Of a stretch of DNA of 64,000 nucleotides, positions 1-7,268 are shown piece after piece. The stretch spans positions 1-64,000 of the forward strand of contig JAIXWR010000039.1 of the NCBI GenBank assembly GCA_027491155.1, in the 5' to 3' direction. The translations under genes were made by a program, and so were the position numbers. Every line of letters begins with the position of its first letter. Position 1 is the stretch's first letter. This stretch comes from Verrucomicrobiaceae bacterium (GTDB lineage Bacteria > Verrucomicrobiota > Verrucomicrobiia > Verrucomicrobiales > Akkermansiaceae). The notes beneath the pieces were generated by a model. The model saw only the letters and a program-made list of their open reading frames with translations, was not told where the DNA came from and ran no database searches.

Positions 1-9
1 AACGGCGAG

Positions 10-73
10 CGGAAAGCCGGTCAGGAAAGGTTGTTTGGTCACACTCTCTAACCGTACCCGGGCCGGCTTTCCG
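10..73. repeat. inverted repeat with 11-bp arms at the left edge
   Basis: The 11-base arms CGGAAAGCCGG (10-20) and CCGGCTTTCCG (63-73) are perfect reverse complements around a 42-base loop. It may close an upstream gene lying outside the window or belong to a repeat; there is no T-run to make it a clear terminator. Confidence 0.35.
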
Positions 74-107
74 TCTGCTGATTTCCAACGAAATCCAGCT
101 TAATCCC

Positions 108-356
108 GTGCCATTCCTGACTGTAAGTGTGACTGGGCAGGAGGCGTCGTCGAAGATCAACGAAGTTCTGAATTGGATCGAATTGCCCACCGCCGGTGCG
201 ACGTCAGCGATCGAAGCGGAGGTTGTGACCCCGGGTCGGAGTTTATGGGAACACCTTGGGATGGGACTGGTTTTCGCAGCGGTGGCATACGCCGTGATCA
301 ACGCGAAGTCCCGCAAGAACAAGAAGGAGAACAAGTCGCAGACCCCAACCGCCTGA
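108..356 (+). CDS. small single-pass membrane protein, unknown
   Basis: An 82-residue reading frame opening with GTG. I do not recognise a family. A hydrophobic stretch at about residues 48-65 (HLGMGLVFAAVAYAVINA) looks like one membrane segment. It is followed by a very basic tail rich in Lys and Asn, which would place the C-terminus in the cytoplasm. It stands alone, convergent to the methyltransferase downstream, with 127 bp between them in which I see nothing. A second frame overlaps the same stretch, so it could be chance, but the segment-plus-basic-tail layout is that of a real small protein. Confidence 0.45.
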   Translation: MPFLTVSVTGQEASSKINEVLNWIELPTAGATSAIEAEVVTPGRSLWEHLGMGLVFAAVAYAVINAKSRKNKKENKSQTPTA

Positions 357-483
357 CCCGCTCCGAGTCGGATTTTCACCGTGATTGCGACCCTTCATCC
401 ACAGTCAACGCGCGGGCGCCGTCAGGCGGTTGAGGTGCTATGACGTTGCGACACCAGATCCACCCCAGCCTGCAAGCCCCCCC

Positions 484-1659
484 CTACTTCAACCTCGCCG
501 CATAAAACCCGTCCCACCCCGTGGCCGCCGGCGACACCTTCAGCTCCGCATCGATCACCTTCGGTGATCCCCGCTCCAACAACGCCCGCACCTGCCCGCC
601 GTTCTCCGAGGGCAGCACCGAGCAAGTCGCGTAAACCATCACCCCGCCCGGCTTGAGCAGGTGGTGATAGCGGTCGAGCAAGCTCGCCTGCAGTTCCAGC
701 GTCTTGCGCAGGCTCCCCGCGGTCAGCCGCCACTTCAGATCCGGCTGCCGCTTCAAAGTCCCCAAACCCGAACACGGCGCATCGACCAGCACCCGGTCCG
801 CCCAACCGCTGCGCTGGCGCAGGGTGTTGGATTGCCACGGCTCGATCCGCACGTTCCGCGCCCCGGAACGGCCGACGCGCTTCTTCAGTTCGACCAGCTT
901 CCGCTCCGCGGTGTCCAGCGCGAGGATCTCCCCGCTGTTCCGCATCGCCCCGGCAAGCTGCAAGGTCTTGCCCCCCGCTCCCGCACAGGTGTCGACCACC
1001 CGCATGCCCGGCTCGACTTCCAGCAAAGGCACGATCTGCTGCGATCCCGCGTCCTGGATCTCCACCCGGCCGTCAAGAGCCAGCGGCTTGGGCAAAGTCT
1101 TCCCCTCCGGCAGCACCAGCGCGTCCGGCGCACCCTCCACCCGCTCCACCGAAACCCCTTCCGCGCCCAGCCACGCGATCGCCTCGTCCACCGTCGCCAT
1201 CAGCGGGTTCACCCGCAGGAAAACCCGCGCCCGGCGGTTCAGCGCGGCCAGTTCGGCATCCCACGCCGCCCCCAGTTCCTGCTCGCAAAGCGCGTCCAAC
1301 CAGTCCGGCACCGACTCGCGGATCGCCCGCGGCTGGTTGGCCAGCTCCGCCTCGCGCGACGCCATTTCCGCCACGCCGCAACCGTCCCAGGTCCACCACT
1401 CCGGCACCTCCAGCCCGCCCCGACGCCATTGCGCCGCGCACAGGGCCGCCACCGATTTCCCTCCGGCGACAAAGGCCAGCGCCCGCCGCCAGCGGGTCAC
1501 TTCGAACACCGTCTCCGCGATGAACCCGCGGTCGCGCTTGCCCCACTTCGGGTTCGCGCGGAAGGCCTCGTCCAGCGCCCGGTCCAGCACCCGCCCGTCC
1601 TCGAAAACCTCTTTCAAGATCCCCGCGCATCCCTCCGCCAGCAACCGGTGCACTTTCAT
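484..1659 (-). CDS. RsmB/NOP2-family rRNA cytosine-C5 methyltransferase
   Basis: Predicted SAM-dependent 5-methylcytosine methyltransferase of the RsmB/NSUN type, acting on rRNA in the cytoplasm; 391 residues. The N-terminus (about 1-130) resembles the NusB-like RNA-binding domain of this family. The SAM loop VVDTCAGAGGKT is at about 221-232. Motif IV DAPCSGLGT carries Cys296 and motif VI ATCSVLP carries Cys346; these are the release cysteine and the catalytic nucleophile in characterised family members. I chose the ATG at 1659 (MKVHRLLAEG) because family homology begins there. The frame is open for 30 more codons upstream, but that part is GC-rich and featureless. It is divergent from lpxA. 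The exact rRNA site cannot be told from sequence. Confidence 0.88.
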   Translation of the reverse strand: MKVHRLLAEGCAGILKEVFEDGRVLDRALDEAFRANPKWGKRDRGFIAETVFEVTRWRRALAFVAGGKSVAALCAAQWRRGGLEVPEWWTWDGCGVAEMASREAELANQPRAIRESVPDWLDALCEQELGAAWDAELAALNRRARVFLRVNPLMATVDEAIAWLGAEGVSVERVEGAPDALVLPEGKTLPKPLALDGRVEIQDAGSQQIVPLLEVEPGMRVVDTCAGAGGKTLQLAGAMRNSGEILALDTAERKLVELKKRVGRSGARNVRIEPWQSNTLRQRSGWADRVLVDAPCSGLGTLKRQPDLKWRLTAGSLRKTLELQASLLDRYHHLLKPGGVMVYATCSVLPSENGGQVRALLERGSPKVIDAELKVSPAATGWDGFYAARLK

Positions 1660-1774
1660 GGCCGCGACCCTTGCCCGGTCCCGCTCCGCGAAGCAATGGC
1701 TTTTCCCCAAAGGCGGAGCCCCACCCGGCACCCCCGGACTTGCCGCCACCTTGCCCGGTACCTAGAACCACCCC

Positions 1775-2551
1775 GTGCCCACGATCCACCCGACCGCCCT
1801 GGTTTCACCCGACGCCGAAATCGCCGACGACGTGAGCATCGGCCCCTTCACCGTGATCGAGGGCCCGGTCCGAATCGCCGCCGGCGCGAAGATCGGCGGC
1901 CATGCCTGGATTTCCGGCCGCACCGTGATCGGCGAAGGCTGCGAAGTCGGCTGGGGCTCCATCCTCGGGGCCGACCCGCAGGACCTTTCCTTCGACCCCG
2001 CGGTCGACTCCGGCGTGATCCTCGGCCCCCGCAACACGCTGCGCGAATACGTCACCATCCACCGCGGATCGAAGGAAGGCGGCCAGACCGTCCTCGGCGA
2101 AGGCAACCTGCTCATGACCGGCGTCCACCTCGCCCACGACGTCCGCCTGGGCGACGGCAACATCCTCGCCAACAACGTCCTCCTCGCCGGCCATGTCACC
2201 GTCGGCAACAAGGCCTTCCTCGGCGGCGCGGCGGGCTTCCACCAGTTCATCCGCATCGGCGACCTCGCCATGGTACAGGGCCTCACCGCCGTCAGCCAGG
2301 ACGTTCCGCCCTTCTGCACCGCCTACGGCATCAACCAGATCGCCGGGCTCAACACCATCGGCCTCCGCCGTGCCGGCTTCAGCGCCGACGACCGCGCCGC
2401 CGTGAAGCGCGCCTTCAAGCTCGTCTATCTCTCCGGCAAAGCCCGCGAGGAAGCCCTCGCCGCCGCCGCCAGCCAGGATTGGCCGGAGCCCGCCCGCCGC
2501 TTCCTCGACGCGATCGCCTCGCCGTCGAAGAAAGGCGTCATGAGCCCGTGA
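1775..2551 (+). CDS. lpxA: acyl-ACP--UDP-N-acetylglucosamine O-acyltransferase
   Basis: First step of lipid A synthesis: transfer of a 3-hydroxyacyl chain from ACP to UDP-GlcNAc, in the cytoplasm. The 258-residue length matches the family. The N-terminal two thirds show the hexapeptide repeats of a left-handed beta-helix (IHPTALVSPDAEI and onward). The VHLAHD motif holds His118 and His121, the latter aligning with the catalytic His125 of E. coli LpxA. GTG is the start; the family N-terminus MPTIHPTA follows directly. Unlike many Gram-negatives it is not beside lpxD or fabZ. Its 3' end overlaps the convergent pssA by 14 bp. Confidence 0.95.
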   Translation: MPTIHPTALVSPDAEIADDVSIGPFTVIEGPVRIAAGAKIGGHAWISGRTVIGEGCEVGWGSILGADPQDLSFDPAVDSGVILGPRNTLREYVTIHRGSKEGGQTVLGEGNLLMTGVHLAHDVRLGDGNILANNVLLAGHVTVGNKAFLGGAAGFHQFIRIGDLAMVQGLTAVSQDVPPFCTAYGINQIAGLNTIGLRRAGFSADDRAAVKRAFKLVYLSGKAREEALAAAASQDWPEPARRFLDAIASPSKKGVMSP

Positions 2552-3410
2552 CCCCGCCGTTCTCCTCGTCCGTGTCGTCCTCGGCCTCGATCCCCCGCTG
2601 GACTTTGGGCGGCAGGAACGGTCGCACCACCAGCCCGTAAAGCAGATACGCGGTGAAGAGCACCGCGGGCATCACGTAGTGGAAGCGCACGGTGGCGATC
2701 AGCACCACCGCCGCCACCACGATGATCAGCGGCGTCCCGCGGGTCCGCCAGCCGACCTTCTTGAAGCTGGGATACCGCACGCTGCTGACCATCAGCCAGG
2801 ACAGCCCGAGCATCGCCCCCGCCAGGACGTACTTCCAGGCCCCGAGGTTGCGGTCGGTGTCGTTGATGTAGATCACCAGGTAGGTCAGCGAGGAAATGAA
2901 GCCGGCGGCCATCGGGATCGGCAAACCGCGGAAGTCGGTGCTCGCGTTCGGCCGCTTCGGCGCCGCGGCCAGGCAGTTGAAACGCGCCAGCCGCACCGCG
3001 CCGCAGAGGACGTAGATGCAGGCCAGGCCCCAGCCGAAGCCCTCGAACTTCAAGTCCTCGTCGAGCGGCAGCAGCACCGCCTTGGCCATCAGCATCGACG
3101 GCGCCATGCCGAAGGAGATCACGTCCGCCAGCGAGTCGAACTCCCGGCCGAAGGGCGATTCCTGCCCGCCGAAGCGCGCGAGGCGGCCGTCCAGCAGGTC
3201 GAAGATGCACGACGCGAAAATCAGCAGGATCGCCTGCTTGTAGTAAGGCTGCGCCGACTCGAAATCATAGACGCCCTCGGGACTGGTCGCGACCATGATG
3301 CCCTTGAAAATCGTCAGCACCGCGAAGAAGCCGCAGGCCAGGTTGCCGGCGGTCATCAGGTTCGGCAGCAGGTAGATCCGCGGCTCGTCGGGGTCGTTCA
3401 GGCGGGACAT
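2538..3410 (-). CDS. pssA: CDP-diacylglycerol--serine O-phosphatidyltransferase
   Basis: Makes phosphatidylserine, precursor of phosphatidylethanolamine, in the inner membrane. The CDP-alcohol phosphatidyltransferase signature is complete: DLLDG at 71-75, AR at 78-79, G88, D92 and D96 (spacing D-x2-DG-x2-AR-x8-G-x3-D-x3-D). About seven hydrophobic segments are present in 290 residues. ATG at 3410 (MSRLNDPDEP) is chosen because the first membrane segment follows at the usual distance; the 65 upstream codons are low complexity. The acidic C-terminal tail (EAEDDTDEEN) is cytoplasmic. The stop lies inside the end of lpxA. It is divergent from the rhodanese-like gene. Confidence 0.93.
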   Translation of the reverse strand: MSRLNDPDEPRIYLLPNLMTAGNLACGFFAVLTIFKGIMVATSPEGVYDFESAQPYYKQAILLIFASCIFDLLDGRLARFGGQESPFGREFDSLADVISFGMAPSMLMAKAVLLPLDEDLKFEGFGWGLACIYVLCGAVRLARFNCLAAAPKRPNASTDFRGLPIPMAAGFISSLTYLVIYINDTDRNLGAWKYVLAGAMLGLSWLMVSSVRYPSFKKVGWRTRGTPLIIVVAAVVLIATVRFHYVMPAVLFTAYLLYGLVVRPFLPPKVQRGIEAEDDTDEENGGVTGS

Positions 3411-3558
3411 GCGGCAGGACGATGCCCCAGAACAAGCGCCGGAGACAGCGGAAAATCCGGTCTGGCAAACCGGTCGCCGGACAAGTTCTTCTTCCGTTCG
3501 TTTCGTCCTTTTCGTTGTTTCTCCCCCGCCCGGGCCGGCACCGTCCCGCTTTCCCGCC

Positions 3559-4107
3559 ATGAATCCCGCGACGATCACTCCCGACACCCCGATGGGCGAA
3601 ATCATGCAGGCCCTGCCCGGCGCCCGGCGCGCGCTCTTTTCCGCCTACCACCTCGGCGGCTGCCAGAGCTGCGGCTTCGCCGATACCGAAACGCTCGCCC
3701 AACTCTGCGCCCGCGCCGGGGAGCTCGACGTCGCCGAAGTGCTCGCCCATCTCCTCGCCAGCCACGCCCACGACGAGTCGATGCTGCTCTCCCCCGCCGA
3801 ACTGAAGGCCGGGCTCGATTCCGCCGGGCCGCCACTTCTGTTAGACTGCCGCACCCGCGAGGAGCACGAGGCCGTCCGCATCCCCGGTTCCGTCTTCCTC
3901 GACCAGGAGCTCCAGCAGCAGCTCTTCGCCGGCGACCCGCAGCGCCGCATCGTCCTCCACGACCACTCCGGCAAGCACGTCCTCGACACCTGCGCCTGGT
4001 TCCAAGGCCACGGCCTGAAAAACACCCGCGCCCTCCGCGGCGGCATCGACGCCTGGAGCCGCGAGATCGACCCCTCGCTGCCGAGATACCGGATTGAGAT
4101 CGACTGA
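3559..4107 (+). CDS. rhodanese-like protein with Cys-pair N-domain, active-site Cys absent
   Basis: 182 residues from the ATG at 3559. The N-terminal 70 residues resemble the short DUF1858/ScdA-N type helical domain, with Cys35 and Cys38 in HLGGCQSCGF, a pattern linked to metal or di-iron chemistry. Residues about 90-175 form a rhodanese fold (LLLDCRTREEHEAVRIPG ... ALRGGIDAW). The active-site loop reads IVLHDHSGKH: Asp135 stands where the sulfur-carrying cysteine should be, so sulfurtransferase activity is not expected by the normal mechanism. The stop is directly followed by the stop of the convergent sixA. A redox sensor or regulatory role is possible but unproven. Confidence 0.75.
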   Translation: MNPATITPDTPMGEIMQALPGARRALFSAYHLGGCQSCGFADTETLAQLCARAGELDVAEVLAHLLASHAHDESMLLSPAELKAGLDSAGPPLLLDCRTREEHEAVRIPGSVFLDQELQQQLFAGDPQRRIVLHDHSGKHVLDTCAWFQGHGLKNTRALRGGIDAWSREIDPSLPRYRIEID

Positions 4108-4584
4108 CTACTCCCCCACCATCCCCGGCGGGATATGGAACAAGAGCCGCGCGTGCCAGGCCGGCGGGTGGACCTGCAGGCCGGTGATGCTCGCCTTCTT
4201 CACCTCCACCGAACTCCCGCTGCAACCGAGAAGCCATTCGATCAGCGCGGAAAGATCCGGCTCGTGACCGACAATCGCCACCCGCTCGAAATCGCTGAAC
4301 GCCACCAGTTCGCGGATCGCCGTTTCCGGGTCCATGCCGCAGGCCAGCCAGCCCTGCAACACCGGCCCGGGCATCTCCGCCGCCTCGCACAAGGTCTCCG
4401 CCGTCTGCCGCGCCCGCACCAGCGGGCTGGTCAGCACGATGTCCGGCCGGCGCTCCACCTTCTTCAAGAGCCGGCCGATCCGGGCCGACTGCTCGAAGCC
4501 CTTCGCCACCAGCGCCCGCGCGGCATCGCCCTGCGGATGACCGTGGGCTTCGGCTTTCGCGTGGCGGATGACGAGGAGTTCCAC
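4108..4584 (-). CDS. sixA: phosphohistidine phosphatase SixA
   Basis: Histidine-phosphatase superfamily member of 158 residues, the size of SixA. The RHA motif supplies Arg7 and His8 (the phosphoryl acceptor), SPLVRARQTAE is the second arginine motif, and VGHEPDL contains His107. SixA removes phosphate from histidine on HPt/PTS-type domains in the cytoplasm. GTG at 4584 gives the expected MELLVIRHAK start. It may be co-transcribed behind fabG, with 61 bp between them containing a heptad-word repeat. No PTS genes are in the window, so the substrate is unknown. Confidence 0.85.
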   Translation of the reverse strand: MELLVIRHAKAEAHGHPQGDAARALVAKGFEQSARIGRLLKKVERRPDIVLTSPLVRARQTAETLCEAAEMPGPVLQGWLACGMDPETAIRELVAFSDFERVAIVGHEPDLSALIEWLLGCSGSSVEVKKASITGLQVHPPAWHARLLFHIPPGMVGE

Positions 4585-4586
4585 TG

Positions 4587-4629
4587 GGATGAAGATGGTA
4601 GATAATAGATGGCAGATGGTGGATTGGGG
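4587..4629. repeat. heptad-word repeat, GATGG type, single arm
   Basis: Between fabG and sixA the sequence runs in 7-bp words: GATGGTA, GATAATA, GATGGCA, GATGGTG, GATTGGG. It is AT-rich against its surroundings. It matches the left arm of the palindrome at 18766-18883 but has no inverted partner here. Confidence 0.7.
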
Positions 4630-4645
4630 TGGCCCTTCAGCCGCC

Positions 4646-5392
4646 TCACATCGTCATCCCGCCGTCCACCGCCAGCACCTGGCCGGTGATGTAGCGGGCT
4701 TCCTTGCCGGCGAGGAAAAGCACCGCCGCGGCGATGTCTTCCACCGTGCCGAAGCTGCCGAGCGGGATCTTGCCGAGCACTTCCTCGCGGACCTTCTCCG
4801 GCAGATCGCCGGTCATGTCGGTGGTGATGAAGCCGGGTGCCACCGCGTTGCAGGTCACCTGGCGGCCGGACAGCTCGCGGGCGACCGATTTGGTGAAGCC
4901 GATCAGCCCCGCCTTCGACGCCGCGTAGTTCGCCTGGCCGGCGTTGCCGATGAGGCCGATGACCGACGCGATGTTGATGATGCGCGGGTCCTCCGCCTTC
5001 ATCAGGACGCGCATGAAGGCCTTCACGGTGTTGAAGGCCCCTTTGAGATTGGTGTCGAGCACCGTCGTCCAGTCTTCCTCCTTCATCCGCATCAGCAGGC
5101 CGTCGCGGGTCACGCCGGCGTTGTTGACCAGGATGTTGATGGTGCCGAAGTCGGCGATGATCTGCTTGCCGAGTTCCTGCACCGCCTCATGGTCGGCCAC
5201 GTCCACGGCATAGGCCCGGGCGCTGCCGGGAAAGGCAAGGTTGATCTCGCCGGCGGTCTTGCCGCAGCTCGATTCATTCCGGCTGACCACCGCCACCTTC
5301 GCCCCTTCGGCGGCGAAGGCCATCGCGATCGATCCACCGATCCCGCGGCCACCGCCGGTGACCACGACCGTCTTTCCTGCAAAGCGCTGCAT
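4646..5392 (-). CDS. fabG: 3-oxoacyl-[acyl-carrier-protein] reductase
   Basis: NADPH-dependent reduction of 3-oxoacyl-ACP in fatty acid elongation. 248 residues, a normal FabG length. The Rossmann motif TGGGRGIG is at 12-19, NNAG at 90-93 and the catalytic set is Asn115, Ser143, Tyr156 and Lys160 (YAASK). The C-terminal YITGQVLAVDGG is typical of FabG. The ATG at 5392 (MQRFAGKTVVVTGG) fits the family; an open extension of 12 codons upstream is not supported. It sits alone among housekeeping genes rather than with acpP or fabD. A second SDR at 54479 is more divergent and lies in a sugar region. Confidence 0.92.
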   Translation of the reverse strand: MQRFAGKTVVVTGGGRGIGGSIAMAFAAEGAKVAVVSRNESSCGKTAGEINLAFPGSARAYAVDVADHEAVQELGKQIIADFGTINILVNNAGVTRDGLLMRMKEEDWTTVLDTNLKGAFNTVKAFMRVLMKAEDPRIINIASVIGLIGNAGQANYAASKAGLIGFTKSVARELSGRQVTCNAVAPGFITTDMTGDLPEKVREEVLGKIPLGSFGTVEDIAAAVLFLAGKEARYITGQVLAVDGGMTM

Positions 5393-5505
5393 GGGGAAAG
5401 CCTGCGACGCCGCGGGCGGTCTTGCCAACTTGGAAAATCCCGCCGGAGCCGCGCGGCGGCGCTTTGCTCTTCCGCTGGAGCGGGATCCTCCGTTAGACCG
5501 GTGCC

Positions 5506-6093
5506 ATGCGCTGCCCGTATTGCCGGACGCGATTGACCGAACACGTGCTGGAGTGCCCGGCGTGCCGGCTGACGCTGGATCGCGCCACCGCCCTGCTCGG
5601 CCCGGTGCCGCGGCTCGGCCAGGGCGTCGCCGACCTCGCCGGCGTGCTGCCGAAAGGCGATGCCGCCAAGATCTCCAAGGCCGCCGGCCGCCTGATGTGG
5701 ACCTTTCCCCAGATCAGCCTCCACGTGCTGCTGCACGTCTTCCCCGAAGAGCACCCGTTCGACCTCCACGTCTTCTGGCTCTTCAACAGCGGCGGCTTCT
5801 CCACCGAGGCCCAGAAGGCCGGCGAGAACCGCAGCATCCTGCTCGCCCTCGACCCCGCCCTCGGCCGCTCCGCCCTCACCGTCGGCTACGGGCTGGAACC
5901 CTTCCTCGGCGACGAGGCGCTCGACCACCTGCTCGAACTCGCCGAGCCCGCCTGGCGGAACGGCGAATGGACCCGCGGCATCCTCGAGGTGATCGCCGGA
6001 CTCGACCGCTTGCTGGAAAGCGCCGCGCTCGAGGTCGCCGCGGGCTTCGGCTTGTCCGCCCTGGCTGCGAACAAACGCGGCGGCGAGTTCTGA
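5506..6093 (+). CDS. TPM-domain protein with N-terminal zinc ribbon
   Basis: 195 residues. The first 21 residues hold CPYC and CPAC, a four-cysteine zinc ribbon. The rest (about 45-180) is a TPM (TLP18.3/Psb32/MOLO-1) fold: GDAAKISKAAGRL, then the strand-rich LHVFWLFNSGG, NRSILLALDP and LTVGYGLEPFLGDEAL, which are characteristic of the family. TPM proteins usually carry a signal peptide and a membrane anchor; neither is visible here, so this version is probably cytoplasmic. The family is linked to photosystem repair in plants and to membrane quality control or acid phosphatase activity; no function can be assigned here. Convergent to holB with a 4-bp gap. Confidence 0.75.
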   Translation: MRCPYCRTRLTEHVLECPACRLTLDRATALLGPVPRLGQGVADLAGVLPKGDAAKISKAAGRLMWTFPQISLHVLLHVFPEEHPFDLHVFWLFNSGGFSTEAQKAGENRSILLALDPALGRSALTVGYGLEPFLGDEALDHLLELAEPAWRNGEWTRGILEVIAGLDRLLESAALEVAAGFGLSALAANKRGGEF

Positions 6094-6097
6094 GCGA

Positions 6098-7108
6098 TCA
6101 GGCGAAGGCCTTCAAGAACCCGACCTCCAGCGCGAGCTGCTCCTGGGCATTCGTGTCCAGGTTCGAACGCATCTCCCCCACCGCCTCCATCCGGCGGACC
6201 AGACGACCGAGATCCTCGGCACCCGCCAGCAAGGCGACCGCTTCCCGGGACGCCGGGAAATCCAGCCCTCCCGCCCCGGTCTTGCAGCGCAGGACATCGG
6301 CCATCCACGATTGCAGGACCTCGAACAAGCGCGCCCGTTGCTCGATATACTCCGATTCCGCCGCCGCCTTCAGCGCCTCTTCCCGCCGCTTGAGCCAGTC
6401 GCCCTCGAAGCCCTTGTTCAGCGCTTTCTCCTCCTCCTTCAGCAGCGCCTCCGCCGCTTCCACGGCCTCGGACTTGCTGGTTTCGAGGATCGAGGAAAAA
6501 ACCGACTTCAAGGTCAGCGCCACACCCGGCGAACCGAAACCCGCCCGCGCCGCCTGCTCCAGGGCCGCCAGCAGGTCGGCACCTCCACCCTCGGTCAAAT
6601 CCGGCTCCCCCGTCAGCGGCAGCCGCACGCAGCGCGACAAGACCGTCGGCAAAAGCCCGCCGGTGTTCGACGTCAACAGCAGCAGCAAGGTCCGCGGCGG
6701 AGGCTCCTCCAGGGTCTTCAAGAACGCGTTCTCCGCCGCCGCCGCCATCCGGTCGGCATCGCAAATCACCCCGACTTTCCAGGTCTTCGGCCCCGAGGAC
6801 ACGTAAAGCCCTTTCTCCAGCTCGCGGATCGCATCCACCACGATCCGCCGCGATTTCGACTGCGGCCGGACGATCCTCACCCACTCCCCCGCCAGCTCGT
6901 CCAGCGGCGGGACCTCCTCCACCACCGGCTCCCCGAAAAGATCGAAGCCTCCGCCGCCGCCCCCGCCGTCCAGCATCTTCACGATCCGCGCCGCCAGCCG
7001 CTCCTTGCCACAGCCGCGCGGACCGCTGATCAGGAACGCATGCGCCAGCCGGCCCCGCTCGTGGGCCGCTTTCACCAGTTGGAAGGCTTGTTCAGGCGGA
7101 AAGGCCAT
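6098..7108 (-). CDS. holB: DNA polymerase III subunit delta' (clamp-loader ATPase family)
   Basis: 336 residues of AAA+ clamp-loader type. QLVKAAHERGRLAHAFLISG leads into a Walker-A-like GPRGCGKE at 29-36. A sensor region (VICDADRMAAAAENAFLKTL, EEPP) and the arginine-finger motif SRC at about 157-159 follow, as in delta'/gamma subunits. Glycine-rich loop residues lie near 47-55. No zinc-binding cysteine cluster is seen. It would help load the beta clamp at the replication fork. Genes for other holoenzyme subunits are not in the window. The gene-symbol assignment rests on family and length only. Confidence 0.85.
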   Translation of the reverse strand: MAFPPEQAFQLVKAAHERGRLAHAFLISGPRGCGKERLAARIVKMLDGGGGGGGFDLFGEPVVEEVPPLDELAGEWVRIVRPQSKSRRIVVDAIRELEKGLYVSSGPKTWKVGVICDADRMAAAAENAFLKTLEEPPPRTLLLLLTSNTGGLLPTVLSRCVRLPLTGEPDLTEGGGADLLAALEQAARAGFGSPGVALTLKSVFSSILETSKSEAVEAAEALLKEEEKALNKGFEGDWLKRREEALKAAAESEYIEQRARLFEVLQSWMADVLRCKTGAGGLDFPASREAVALLAGAEDLGRLVRRMEAVGEMRSNLDTNAQEQLALEVGFLKAFA

Positions 7109-7199
7109 CGCGCCACGATCCTGCCCGGCTGCCCCGCCGACTCCAGTTTCGAATTCGGGAAAACTCGGCCGCCAGCCCCACCCGGAACCACGGTCCCCG

Positions 7200-7250
7200 A
7201 CGCGGAATAAAATATTTGCCCTGATTTTTAAAATATGTTAACCAATTGGC
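7200..7250 (+). promoter_or_regulatory. AT-rich segment upstream of the sensor kinase
   Basis: A distinctly AT-rich stretch (ATAAAATATTT, then TTTTTAAAATATGTTAACC) sits 20-65 bp upstream of the kinase start, in otherwise very GC-rich DNA. It is the likely promoter region for the two-component operon, but no clean -35/-10 pair with 17-bp spacing can be fixed by eye. Confidence 0.4.
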
Positions 7251-7268
7251 CGCTGTCACCCCAACCAC

